Of a stretch of DNA of 13,848 nucleotides, positions 6,899 through 13,848 are shown one piece after another (within the stretch, counting starts at the first letter, position 1; the number at the start of each line of letters is the position of its first letter). The notes beneath the pieces were generated by a model. That model searched no databases. It saw only the letters and a list, made by a program, of their open reading frames with translations, and was not told where the DNA came from. The position numbers and the translations under genes were made by a program. Source of the DNA: Planctomycetota bacterium (GTDB lineage: Bacteria; Planctomycetota; Planctomycetia; Pirellulales; Thermoguttaceae); the NCBI GenBank assembly GCA_021784975.1, contig JAJYGU010000041.1:1-13848 (forward strand). Reading direction: 5' to 3'.

Positions 6899-7074
6899 CA
6901 GTTCACCTCAAAGAATTTCAGACAAACAGTACTTGAGAAAGGAACCCGTTATCGCCATCTGCGTTCGGGCCACAGGGGATTGTCGCGTGCAAAGAGGGCG
7001 GGGCGCGGGCATTCGCCGAAGAGTGCCCGCCCCGCCCAACAATGTCACACGCAATCCGCACATACTAACCGAGA
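6899..7074. other. Intergenic region, DUF1559 gene to duplicated-domain gene
   Basis: These 176 bases hold the ribosome site of the downstream gene and the second GC-rich hairpin copy. No gene is seen. Confidence 0.5.
6996..7037. repeat. GC-rich hairpin repeat, copy 2
   Basis: GGGCGGGGC (6996-7004) plus GGGCATT (7007-7013) pairs with AGTGCCCGCCCCGCCC (7022-7037), with a 2-nt bulge and one mismatch. It is related to the copy at 6014-6047 and could form the 3' end of the DUF1559 transcript, whose stop codon is 38 bp away. Confidence 0.6.
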
Positions 7075-8277
7075 TTAGTACATGCTGGCGTCGATGGCAT
7101 TGCCGTCGGCGCGGTTGCCTAGTTCCCGATGAATCGCCGGCGAAATTCCGTAGCTGATTTGGTGCACCGAGCCGTCGCAGAAGGCCATGTTGCACATGCC
7201 GGCGTGCGCACTGCCGAAAAGACGCCAGTTGACGTAACCTTGCCTATCTTGCCGCGGTTGGTAGCCATTGGAGCCGAAACCGGCCGCGGTATTGTCGTCC
7301 ACGAAACGAATCGTGTCCACATCGTAGCCCCCGTAATCGCACCACTGGTCACCAGAGTCCAAGCCGCTAGCATAGTTGTTGGCGTCTATATACTTCTCGC
7401 CACACAGATAGGTGTTGCTCGTTCCGTCGGAGATCTGGGCCATGGTGATCGCGGCGGCGAAGTGGAAGACGCCGCCTTGCATGCCGAAGGCGTAATAGTT
7501 CTGGGACACATCCCACGTCGCCAACTGTGCCTTGATCTGCTCGAGGTTCGTTCCCGTGTTTATGAACAGGTCCGCTCCGTACTCGCCGGACGGCGACTGG
7601 CCGCCGGGCAGGGCAAGCAGCGTAGCCAGGGCGATCCCAAACGTGCCGTCCAGTGGATATTGATCGTAGGCGTAGCCATTGCCGGCATAGTCGCTGCGAG
7701 CCACAGCCGCTACTCCACTAAGTGCGGTGCTCGCCACAGCCGTAGCGCTCGTGTCGTACACGAGCCCCGTACCGGCGGCCCCGACCACGCCTATAAGAGC
7801 CGCCGTAGCAGGATCTCCAGCCGTGGCGGCGGGTCTTAGACTGCTGATGGGATACGTTTGCACGGGACGCCGGCTGGGGCAGTACATGGCGGCCAAGGGC
7901 GTCGTCACCAGGGTGGTTGCCGCGCCAAGCAAGGCAGGCCCCGTCAGCCCTTGTTGGGTCTTGTACAAGGTCGACTGTTCAATGTAGGGCATGATGTTGA
8001 ACAGCCAGCCGCCCGGCTGCGTAGGACCGACACCGGCATCGGGGTGGCCGATAGTCGCAGCAGACCAACCGGCGGTCGGGAAGGTCTTGACCGCCGACTC
8101 ATGGTTCAAGCAGCCCAGGGCGAGCTGCTTCAGGTTGTTGACGCACTGGGCCCGGCGGGCGGCCTCGCGGGCAGCTTGCACCGCCGGCAACAACAGCGAA
8201 ATCAAAATCCCGATGATCGCAATGACCACCAGGAGCTCCACCAAAGTGAAACCGCGAATAGACTTGGATGATCTCAC
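7075..8277 (-). CDS. DUF1559 domain protein with prepilin-type N-terminus
   Basis: A 400-residue member of the large planctomycete DUF1559 family (type II secretion/pseudopilin-like, SBP_bac_10 in some schemes). The N-terminus carries the prepilin peptidase site RG|FTLVE, with cleavage after Gly9 and the conserved Glu14 at +5, then a hydrophobic helix LLVVIAIIGILISLLLPA and the typical QAAREAARRAQC. The C-terminal H-x9-DG motif is His358 to Asp368-Gly369 (HAGMCNMAFCDG). The family is abundant in planctomycetes and thought to form cell-surface or pseudopilus-like structures; its exact role is unknown. The middle part, residues 140-250, is rich in Ala, Thr and Gly and probably species-specific. 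GTG 8277 is preferred because AGGAGGGA lies about 7 nt upstream and this start places the cleavage site at a normal distance. The gene stands alone, with 582 bp of non-coding DNA behind it. Confidence 0.9.
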   Translation of the reverse strand: MRSSKSIRGFTLVELLVVIAIIGILISLLLPAVQAAREAARRAQCVNNLKQLALGCLNHESAVKTFPTAGWSAATIGHPDAGVGPTQPGGWLFNIMPYIEQSTLYKTQQGLTGPALLGAATTLVTTPLAAMYCPSRRPVQTYPISSLRPAATAGDPATAALIGVVGAAGTGLVYDTSATAVASTALSGVAAVARSDYAGNGYAYDQYPLDGTFGIALATLLALPGGQSPSGEYGADLFINTGTNLEQIKAQLATWDVSQNYYAFGMQGGVFHFAAAITMAQISDGTSNTYLCGEKYIDANNYASGLDSGDQWCDYGGYDVDTIRFVDDNTAAGFGSNGYQPRQDRQGYVNWRLFGSAHAGMCNMAFCDGSVHQISYGISPAIHRELGNRADGNAIDASMY

Positions 8278-8575
8278 GGAACATCCCTCCTGTCATAGAG
8301 TTGAGAAAAGGAAAACCCAGAGAACTTGAAGACAAATCGTACGATCCGCAATCGCCGCCCGAGGTGCGACGCGCCGATTTTTTCTTCCGGAGTTCGACCT
8401 CGAGTCGGCCTCAAGACGTTCCAGCCGGCGTTGGTCGGCCTTGCTCATGTGCCCGTTTTTCAGTTCTGCGCCAACGGCGCCTTGCACCTCCTTTCGTTTT
8501 TCCAGCGGTAGTCCATACACACGCGCAATCGACACCGGGATCGGAGCATATAGGCTGCCCCCCGGTTAACGGCAT

Positions 8576-8594
8576 ACGTAACATCACTTTACGT
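8576..8594. promoter_or_regulatory. Short inverted repeat, possible operator
   Basis: ACGTAA (8576-8581) and TTACGT (8589-8594) form a perfect 6-bp inverted repeat with a 7-bp spacer in the divergent region. The size suits a dimeric regulator, but such matches also occur by chance. Confidence 0.15.
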
Positions 8595-8771
8595 GCCCCG
8601 ACGTTATCTGCCGGTTCCGGAAGGTGCCATGCCCGGCGTTCCGACCACCCTGGGCTTCGTTCTTGAATCGCATCTCGTGCAGCCGCTATTAGGAAATGCG
8701 CGGGGGGTGGCATTTTCTACGACTCGCCCGGTTTTTTTCGGAGAATTGTGCGCCCAGGACGCGCGCCGCAA

Positions 8772-8800
8772 CTGCAATTCTGGAGCGTTTGGTGTAAAAT
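8772..8800 (+). promoter_or_regulatory. Possible promoter of the sigma factor-kinase operon
   Basis: TAAAAT at 8795-8800 matches five of six bases of the -10 consensus. CTGCAA at 8772-8777, 17 bp upstream, is a weak -35 match. It lies about 60 bp before the GTG start. An ECF-type promoter recognised by the product itself cannot be excluded. Confidence 0.3.
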
Positions 8801-8859
8801 ACGGGGGCGTTTGCCGTAGAAAACCGGCCTCCATGTGCGTTTATCGGGAGTGAGAGCCC

Positions 8860-9507
8860 GTGCCGGACCCGACGCGTGAGTCAACGATACTGCTGGGGCG
8901 GCTGAAAGGCGGGGACCGCGAAGCGCTGGCACAGTTGTTCTCGACGTACCGGCAACGCTTGTGGAGAACGATCCAATTCCGCCTCGACTATCGGCTGCGC
9001 AGCCGCGTTGATCCGGACGACGTGCTTCAAGAGGCATATATCTGGGCGGCCGATCACGTCGAGCGATTCACCGGCGATTCGGCAACGTCGCTGTACGTCT
9101 GGCTGCGGATGGTTGTCTTGCAAACGATGATTGTGGTACACCGCCGACATCTCGGCGCCGAGATGCGCGATGCAGAAAGAGAGGTCCCGATTTGGGGAGG
9201 CTCTTGGCCGCAAGCGACTTCCGCCGCCCTCGCTATCCAGCTTTCGGGTCACTTGACCTCGCCAAGCCAGGCAGCTATCCGCAAGGAAGCAGCCGAGCAA
9301 CTCAGGCAAATTCTCAATCAGATGGACGAGATTGACCGCGAGGTGCTCGCGATGAGGCATTTTGAGCAACTCAGCAACAGTGAAGTGGCTGCGACTCTGA
9401 ACATTCAAGAAAAAGCGGCCAGCATCCGATATGTGCGGGCCGTTCGGCGGCTCAAGACGATCACGGCCCAGTTGCCCGGCTTTGTCGACGATCGCAAGGG
9501 AGTCTAG
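8860..9507 (+). CDS. ECF-type RNA polymerase sigma factor
   Basis: A 215-residue extracytoplasmic-function sigma factor. Region 2 spans about residues 23-105, with the conserved DPDDVLQEAY (51-60) for core binding and -10 recognition and WLRMVVLQTMIVVHRRH just after. Region 4 spans about 140-200, with DREVLAMRHFEQLSNSEVA leading into the helix-turn-helix that contacts the -35 element. The loop between regions (106-137) is longer than in classical RpoE. The gene lies 2 bp before a Ser/Thr kinase, an arrangement known for planctomycete ECF groups in which a kinase is thought to control the sigma factor instead of a classical anti-sigma factor. No anti-sigma gene is nearby. GTG 8860 is supported by GGGAG (8846-8850) with a 9-nt spacer. 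Confidence 0.88.
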   Translation: MPDPTRESTILLGRLKGGDREALAQLFSTYRQRLWRTIQFRLDYRLRSRVDPDDVLQEAYIWAADHVERFTGDSATSLYVWLRMVVLQTMIVVHRRHLGAEMRDAEREVPIWGGSWPQATSAALAIQLSGHLTSPSQAAIRKEAAEQLRQILNQMDEIDREVLAMRHFEQLSNSEVAATLNIQEKAASIRYVRAVRRLKTITAQLPGFVDDRKGV

Positions 9508-9509
9508 AA

Positions 9510-11810
9510 GTGGGCATACCAGACGAACCCCCCTCTACGGACCAATTACAACCGCAGCGCGACCCCATAGAGGCCCTGGCCACCGATTTTGCCGAGCGGC
9601 TGCGCCATGGAGAGAATCCCTCTCTCGACGACTACGCGGCTGCCCACCCCGGACTGGCCGACGACATTCGCGAGTTATTCCCGACCATCACCATGATGGA
9701 ACAGGTGGCTAATGCCAAGGGGGACATCGTGTCCGGATGCCTCAGCTTGACTGCAATCCCGCCCGATCGTCTGGGCGACTACCGGATCATTCGCGAGATC
9801 GGTCGCGGTGGGATGGGGATCGTTTACGAAGCAGTTCAGGAATCGCTCGCGCGTCGCGTGGCCATCAAAGTTTTGCCCCAGCTTGCGATCTTGGCCCCAC
9901 GACACCTGCAGCGATTCGATCGCGAGGCGCGCACCGCGGCGGGCTTGCACCACAGCAACATCGTGCCGGTGTTCGGCGTCGGGCAACAGGATGATTGCCT
10001 CTATTACTATGTCATGCAATATATCGAGGGCGTTGGACTGGATCGCGTGTGTGCACGGCTGAGACGCCTAGATGCTGGGGTTTACGCGGAGCGGCTGAGC
10101 GCCATCGTTGGCGACATACTGGGCAATAGACGCCCTGTAGATAATTCTTGCGGCGCTCGTGTCGAGGCAGCCGTCTCAGCCGTCGCCCCACCGTCGGCTG
10201 CACCACAACCCGCTGAATCCGAGGCGCAAAGGTCTACGGGGGATACTGATACGTGCGCAAGAGTCTGGGACAACGATCGGGCAGCAATCGCAAGGGCAAA
10301 GAAGCAGCACGGTGGACGATCCTACTGGCGCGAAGTGGCTCGCCTCGGCATTCAGGTTGCAGATGCCTTGGAGTACGCCCACAGCAAAGGGGTCCTGCAC
10401 CGGGACATCAAGCCTGCCAATCTGATTATTGACATCCAGGGAGTCGTCTGGGTGACGGATTTCGGCCTGGCGAAGGCGTTTGAGGAAGACCAGATTAGCA
10501 GTGCCGGAGATATTCTGGGAACGGCCGCGTACATCGCGCCGGAACGATTAAAGGGCAAAACCGACTATCGTAGCGACGTGTATGGCCTGGGACTGACGCT
10601 CTACGAAATGCTCACCCTGCAGCCGGCCTACCGGGACCCGAATCGCGGCCAGCTTCTGAAGCGCATTGCTACCGAAGAGCCGCCGCCGCCGCGCCGCGTG
10701 CGACCGGAGATCCCTCGCGACCTGGAGACCATCGTGCTAAAGGCCATCGCCCATGAACCTCATCATCGCTACAGTTCGGCGAGAGACCTCGCGGCAGAAT
10801 TGCGGTCGTTTCTGGAAGACCGACCCCTGCTAGCCCGCCGCACAACGACTGCTGAACACGTATGGCGTTGGTGTCGCCGCAATCCGCTAGTAGCAGGCCT
10901 GTCATTGACTTGCATGATCCTGCTGCTGGCGGTCACTGTGGTTGCCTCGATCGGATACATTCGCACAACGCGTGCGTTAATCGGTGAACGAACGCAGCGA
11001 CAGCGCGCCCAAGAAGTGACGCGCACGGCCATGAACGTATTGGACCGGATCTACGAACAGTTCGCTCCTCCCGATCCTTACGCGAGCGGCAGTCAGACCA
11101 GCCAAAGGCGCGGAAGTAACGCAAAGGTCAAACCCGTTCTTTCCGAAGGGGCTGCGGCTGTGCTCGACGACCTGCTGGCTTTCTACGATCGTCTGGCTCA
11201 GTATAGAGGCAGCAAGGAAGCAGCCTATCTCGGGCATATTGCCTTGGCGACGCGGCGGGTCGGCGACGTCCGGCAGCAACTCAATCAACTTGAGCAAGCA
11301 AAGGTTGCCTACCAACATGCAATTCGACTGTACGAACGACTCGGGGGCTCTTCCCCCGACAGCCCCCACAGTCTCGATATCGCAACCGTCAGCTTCGAAC
11401 TTGGCATTGTGATGCATAACCTAGGACGGCGCGATGAGGCCAACGAGTCGTGGGAGAGGGCAATCCAGATCATGAAGCGCGCGAGAAACAAGGGAGACCC
11501 CAGCGTGGAACTGCGCAGCGCGATCGAACGCATCCGCGAGTGTATCTCAAAGCGAGAAGACATCTCAGCGCCGCCGCGATCAGGACCGCCGCCCTGCTTC
11601 GGCCCGCCGCGACGGGAAGACAGTCCGGCCGGACCGTCGACCCCATTGCCGCCGCGGCCTCCTCTTAGCGGCCGTCCAAGAACAAGTTGGGGACTGTCCC
11701 AATTTTCGTCCGACGAAAATGGGACTGTCCCCTTGGCGAAAGTGGAAGCTATTAACGGACGGCCGCTTAGTGCAGCGTCTTCCGGCCGATCGCAGTATTC
11801 AGAGAAGTGA
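9510..11810 (+). CDS. Transmembrane Ser/Thr protein kinase with TPR-like C-terminus
   Basis: A 766-residue Hanks-type kinase. Residues 1-85 form a cytoplasmic extension. The glycine loop GRGGMG is at 98-103, the ATP lysine in VAIK is Lys120, the helix C glutamate is probably Glu139, the catalytic loop HRDIKPAN is at 297-304, DFG is at 317-319, and the APE motif at 343-345. All key residues are present, so it should be active. About 90 residues (180-270), rich in Ala, Pro and Ser, are inserted between the two lobes before the catalytic loop. One membrane helix lies at about 461-483, followed by a C-terminal region with TPR-like helices at 595-680 that would face the other side of the membrane. 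Residues 685-766 are Pro/Gly-rich, and about 719-754 are encoded by a nested palindromic repeat. GTG 9510 follows AGGGAG with a 7-nt spacer, 2 bp after the sigma factor. Confidence 0.9.
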   Translation: MGIPDEPPSTDQLQPQRDPIEALATDFAERLRHGENPSLDDYAAAHPGLADDIRELFPTITMMEQVANAKGDIVSGCLSLTAIPPDRLGDYRIIREIGRGGMGIVYEAVQESLARRVAIKVLPQLAILAPRHLQRFDREARTAAGLHHSNIVPVFGVGQQDDCLYYYVMQYIEGVGLDRVCARLRRLDAGVYAERLSAIVGDILGNRRPVDNSCGARVEAAVSAVAPPSAAPQPAESEAQRSTGDTDTCARVWDNDRAAIARAKKQHGGRSYWREVARLGIQVADALEYAHSKGVLHRDIKPANLIIDIQGVVWVTDFGLAKAFEEDQISSAGDILGTAAYIAPERLKGKTDYRSDVYGLGLTLYEMLTLQPAYRDPNRGQLLKRIATEEPPPPRRVRPEIPRDLETIVLKAIAHEPHHRYSSARDLAAELRSFLEDRPLLARRTTTAEHVWRWCRRNPLVAGLSLTCMILLLAVTVVASIGYIRTTRALIGERTQRQRAQEVTRTAMNVLDRIYEQFAPPDPYASGSQTSQRRGSNAKVKPVLSEGAAAVLDDLLAFYDRLAQYRGSKEAAYLGHIALATRRVGDVRQQLNQLEQAKVAYQHAIRLYERLGGSSPDSPHSLDIATVSFELGIVMHNLGRRDEANESWERAIQIMKRARNKGDPSVELRSAIERIRECISKREDISAPPRSGPPPCFGPPRREDSPAGPSTPLPPRPPLSGRPRTSWGLSQFSSDENGTVPLAKVEAINGRPLSAASSGRSQYSEK
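11664..11770. repeat. Nested palindromic repeat inside the kinase 3' end
   Basis: The outer arms AGCGGCCGTCC (11667-11677) and GGACGGCCGCT (11757-11767) are perfect inverted copies. Between them a long imperfect hairpin pairs 11689-11710 with 11712-11732, built on GGGGACTGTCCC and its mirror together with AATTTTCGTC/GACGAAAAT. The unit of about 107 bp is fully inside the kinase reading frame and encodes the stretch containing DENGTVPL. GGGACTGTCCC-type palindromes resemble short dispersed bacterial repeats (from memory). Confidence 0.65.
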
Positions 11811-11814
11811 TCAG

Positions 11815-11839
11815 GCGCTCCGCCCGGTGCGGTTGGCGC
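11815..11839. terminator. Possible shared terminator hairpin between convergent genes
   Basis: GCGC (11815-11818) and CCGC (11820-11823) can pair with GCGG (11829-11832) and GCGC (11836-11839), with internal mismatches, across the 28-bp gap between the kinase and TPR gene stops. There is no T-run on either strand, so this is a weak call. Confidence 0.2.
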
Positions 11840-13053
11840 TAGTTCGTTTCCGGGTAGTACGGTTTGTTCTGCTTGTAGAGTTCCAAGCGAAAAAGAAAGT
11901 CCCGGTTCTCGGTCTCTTTGCCTAAGGCTTCGATGGCCTTGGTTTCACACTTGCGAGCCTTTTCGAAATCGCCCTTCTCCGCATATGCTGCAGCTCGCTC
12001 ATTCATGCGATTCGCCCGGTCAAGCTTGATCGCCGCAAGCAAGTCGGTAGTCGCTGCGTCGTATGTCCCCTTCATGATCAAGGCGATACCTCGCCGGTAA
12101 TAAGCCGCATAATCGTTGGGATTGAGGCTGATCGCCCGAGTGAAATTGGCAATGGCTCGATCATATTCGCGCTCGTACAAACAAGCCATACCGAAATTGT
12201 AATAGGCGCGGGCATCATTGGGGCCGTACCTGATTGCCTGGGCAAAATCGGGAAGCGATTTTTTCATCTGCTTTTTTTCCGTCGCGGATTCTATTTCCAT
12301 CCAGGCTTCGCCGCGCTTGTTATACATGTAGCCGTCGGCGGGATTGAGACCAATCGCTTGCGTGTAGTCGGCGATGGCTTTGTCGTAGTCCTTCTTGCAT
12401 GCCTTAGCGATACCGCGATTACAATAGGCCAGCGCCAAGTTGGGATCGAGGCAAATCACCCGGTCATAGTCCGCAATCGCGCGGTTGTATTCCTTCTTCT
12501 CTGCCCAAGTCCAAGCACGGCTGAAGTAGGCGCGGACACATTTTGGATCGAGGCTGATCGCTTGCGTGTAGTCCGCAATCGCACGATCGTAATCTTTCTT
12601 TCTGGCCCGAGCCCAGCCACGACAGAAGTAAGCGTTCACGTACTTGGGATCAAGGCTTATGGCGCGAGTGAAGTCCTCAATGGCACGATCGTACTGCTGA
12701 GCATATCCGCTGACCAACCCGCGATTGCAGTAAGCGCACGCGTCTTTTGGATCAAGGTCGATCGCGCGGGTGAGATCCTGGATGGCTTTCTCGTACGCTT
12801 TCTTGTATCCACGTGCCAACCCACGATTGTAATAGGCTCTGGCATCATTAGGGTTGCATCTGATGGCTTCGTCAAAGGCGGCAATAGCGCGATCGTAATC
12901 ACCGTTCTCCAACCAAGCCGTTCCCCGGTTATTGTAGGAAGCAACGTCTTGAACCTCGGCTGTGTTCGCGACGCGGGCGTGCCAGCCCACAACGACCACA
13001 ACGACTGCCAGAACTTGCGACGTGCCCCCCCCAGATCTTGCGGCAATCATCAT
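11839..13053 (-). CDS. Exported or anchored protein of about ten TPR repeats
   Basis: With the chosen start this is 404 residues. A short hydrophobic stretch QVLAVVVVVVGWHA (about 13-26) near the N-terminus suggests a signal peptide or anchor. From residue 38 there are about ten tandem tetratricopeptide units of 34 residues with the usual W/Y, G, Y, A and P positions. The seventh carries six extra residues (MEIESATEKK region), and the last is partial. Repeats three to six are very alike (DYDRAIADYTQAISLDPK), a sign of recent internal duplication. TPR arrays act as protein-binding scaffolds, and no enzyme domain is seen. Start 13053 is preferred because GGAG lies 4 nt upstream (13058-13061); an ATG at 13107 would add 18 residues and push the hydrophobic segment inward. 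The gene converges on the kinase with a 28-bp gap, so a functional link is possible but unproven. Confidence 0.8.
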   Translation of the reverse strand: MMIAARSGGGTSQVLAVVVVVVGWHARVANTAEVQDVASYNNRGTAWLENGDYDRAIAAFDEAIRCNPNDARAYYNRGLARGYKKAYEKAIQDLTRAIDLDPKDACAYCNRGLVSGYAQQYDRAIEDFTRAISLDPKYVNAYFCRGWARARKKDYDRAIADYTQAISLDPKCVRAYFSRAWTWAEKKEYNRAIADYDRVICLDPNLALAYCNRGIAKACKKDYDKAIADYTQAIGLNPADGYMYNKRGEAWMEIESATEKKQMKKSLPDFAQAIRYGPNDARAYYNFGMACLYEREYDRAIANFTRAISLNPNDYAAYYRRGIALIMKGTYDAATTDLLAAIKLDRANRMNERAAAYAEKGDFEKARKCETKAIEALGKETENRDFLFRLELYKQNKPYYPETN

Positions 13054-13188
13054 TTTTCTCCACAGACGGACCGACAAATTGCCACTTTTCAGGATACCGG
13101 ATGGCATCGGTGCGTCAATGCGCCATCAGGCTCATTCGCCCCAACTTGCGGAACCTACTGTTGGAGGGGGTATCGCTTCAGGGAGGTA

Positions 13189-13254
13189 GGGAGAGGACAC
13201 AATACTAATTTCGGCAATATGGCGAACACCCATAATCGGTTCATGTCCCCTCCC
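13189..13254. repeat. Imperfect inverted repeat upstream of the element remnant
   Basis: GGGAGAGGAC (13189-13198) and GTCCCCTCCC (13245-13254) are inverted copies matching at 9 of 10 positions and enclose about 46 bp of AT-richer DNA (AATACTAATTTCGGCAATAT). It lies between the TPR gene and the primase fragment and may mark the edge of the degraded element. Confidence 0.3.
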
Positions 13255-13264
13255 ACCAGCCCGC

Positions 13265-13429
13265 TATCGCTGGCCGGAGGGATTTCCGAAGAGGCGGGTG
13301 GTGTATGGGCTTCGCGAAGCGCTGACCACGCCCGAAGGGCTGCCGCTTATCGTGGTGGAAGGCCCGTTCAAGGTCTATCACCTGGTGCAAGCCGGCTTCG
13401 GCGGTACGGTTGCCGTCATGGGGTCGTCA
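13265..13429 (+). pseudogene. Fragment of a Toprim-type DNA primase
   Basis: In this frame about 55 residues read YRWPEGFPKRRVVYGLREAL, then a loop, then PLIVVEGPFKVYHLVQAGF and VAVMGSS. The pattern IVVEGxFxVxxLxQAGF..VAxMGSS is typical of the Toprim domain of DnaG-like (CHC2 zinc-finger) primases carried by phages and integrative elements; the Glu of VVEG would be the metal-binding acid. The N-terminal zinc-finger half and the rest of the Toprim domain (its DxD part) are missing, so this is a relic. Similarity stops at about 13429, where a different gene fragment takes over in another frame. Confidence 0.6.
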
Positions 13430-13599
13430 GCGTCGGCGGGAAGATCGTCTTCGCCGAGGCCGATCTTACGGCCTATCTGGATAGCTGCCGCGTGGAGGCC
13501 GGTGAGGTTGCCCCTCGCCGGCCTTCCGGCGGCGTCTTTAAGAACCTTGACGCAGCCCGGCTGGCTGAGACTTGGAAACGGCAAGGGGTCGCTTCCTGA
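13424..13599 (+). pseudogene. C-terminal fragment of an excisionase / helix-turn-helix protein
   Basis: Immediately after the primase fragment, in a different frame, 57 residues read VSVGGKIVFAEADLTAYLDS followed by CRVEAGE and ending LAETWKRQGVAS. The VGGKIxFxxxDLxAYLxSCRVE part matches the wing and last helix of excisionase-type (MerR-like) DNA-binding domains that direct recombinase choice in integrative elements. The first half of the helix-turn-helix is absent and no start codon with a ribosome site is seen, so it is taken as a truncated gene. It overlaps the last 62 bp of the convergent recombinase gene. Confidence 0.55.
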
Positions 13600-13848
13600 C
13601 CTTCTCGACCGCCTCTTGGAGGTGATTATGTTCGTCCGCCAGGTGACAATATACCTTGGAGATCATCTCCAGGCTGCTGTGCCCCATCAGTTGCGCCACC
13701 GTCGCCACGTCCACGCCGTTCAGGATGGCGTTGGTGCCGAAGGCGTGACGCAAGAGGTAGACGCACACATCGTCCGCGAGACCAGCCTTGTCCCGACAGT
13801 CGCTGAGTGAGAACCCAAGGCCGACCGTAAGGTTTGGCTTTTCGCTCT
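13538..13848 (-). CDS. Tyrosine recombinase / integrase, C-terminal catalytic part (start beyond window)
   Basis: The reverse frame is open from the end of the window down to a TAA at 13538-13540, giving the last 102 residues; the GTG at 13768 is internal. It carries the end of the phage-integrase catalytic domain: the second active-site arginine in YLLRHAFGT, the box II histidine in LMGHSSLEM and the nucleophilic tyrosine in KVYCHL, spaced as in working enzymes. In many integrases the first residue of the box is His; here it is Tyr, a substitution I recall from planctomycete members. The protein would cut and rejoin DNA at an attachment site. The tail after the tyrosine (about 35 residues) is basic. 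The relic primase and excisionase fragments beside it point to the end of an integrated element. Whether the N-terminal part is intact cannot be seen. Confidence 0.8.
   Translation of the reverse strand, partial: SEKPNLTVGLGFSLSDCRDKAGLADDVCVYLLRHAFGTNAILNGVDVATVAQLMGHSSLEMISKVYCHLADEHNHLQEAVEKVRKRPLAVSKSQPAGLRQGS

Larger units (their letters stand above)
8278..8859. other. Divergent intergenic region, DUF1559 gene to sigma factor
   Basis: These 582 bases separate two divergently transcribed genes. No gene with a recognisable domain is present; small frames in it lack ribosome sites and motifs. I see a short inverted repeat ACGTAA/TTACGT (8576-8594) and a plausible promoter before the sigma factor (8772-8800). 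Confidence 0.5.

Noticed and set aside
8099..8335. Reverse ATG start at 8290 and its frame next to the DUF1559 start
   Set aside because: The ATG closest to the ribosome site is in the wrong frame for the prepilin signal. The GTG at 8277 gives the conserved N-terminus.
11839..13053. The repeated 102-bp pattern considered as a CRISPR or DNA repeat array
   Set aside because: The periodicity follows the 34-residue TPR unit in a coding frame and lacks identical repeats with unique spacers.
13054..13107. Upstream ATG at 13107 for the TPR protein
   Set aside because: It is in frame but lacks a clear ribosome site, while ATG 13053 has GGAG close by and gives a better-placed export signal.
12358..13423. 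Forward open frame leading into the excisionase fragment
   Set aside because: The part before about 13424 is the complement of the TPR gene and its upstream region. Only the last 57 codons look like a real protein, so they were kept as a fragment.
13430..13810. Continuation of the primase frame to 13810
   Set aside because: Primase similarity stops at about 13429; the rest is read from the excisionase fragment and the complement of the recombinase gene.

Overview
The window looks like a piece of a Planctomycetota chromosome, probably near the Pirellulales. This is inferred from family content: a DUF1559 protein with a prepilin-like N-terminus and an H-x9-DG motif, an ECF sigma factor abutting a Ser/Thr kinase with an internal membrane segment, several secreted proteins of unknown function, and many short dispersed hairpin repeats. 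There is no rRNA, tRNA or marker gene, so no finer placement is possible.

Layout. 1-516 (+): C-terminal end of a GH35-like glycosidase with a DUF5597 domain. 937-1905 (+): a stand-alone DRE-TIM aldolase (HMGL / 4-hydroxy-2-oxovalerate aldolase-like). 1906-2528: non-coding, with a roughly 0.4 kb MITE-like block bounded by inverted ACAGTTTAGTT ends. 2529-3518 and 3763-5832 (-): two exported, predicted mostly helical proteins of unknown function; with the DUF5597 enzyme they hint at extracellular carbohydrate metabolism. 6185-6898 (-): a small exported protein made of two 101-residue copies. 7075-8277 (-): the DUF1559 protein. 8860-11810 (+): the ECF sigma factor and, 2 bp later, a transmembrane Ser/Thr kinase, a likely two-gene signalling operon. 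11839-13053 (-): an exported protein of about ten TPR repeats, convergent with the kinase. 13265-13848: the decayed end of an integrative element, consisting of a Toprim primase fragment, an excisionase-like fragment in another frame, and a convergent tyrosine recombinase that runs off the window.

No complete new defence or biosynthetic system is visible. The points most worth following are: (1) a nested palindromic repeat that has become the coding 3' end of the kinase gene; (2) the MITE-like block; (3) the primase/excisionase junction beside the integrase; (4) the 689-residue exported protein with a conserved-looking TWSENH segment; (5) the recent internal duplication in the 237-residue exported protein; and (6) two related GC-rich hairpins on either side of that gene.

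Product calls come from reading motifs and from memory of the families. No database search was run.
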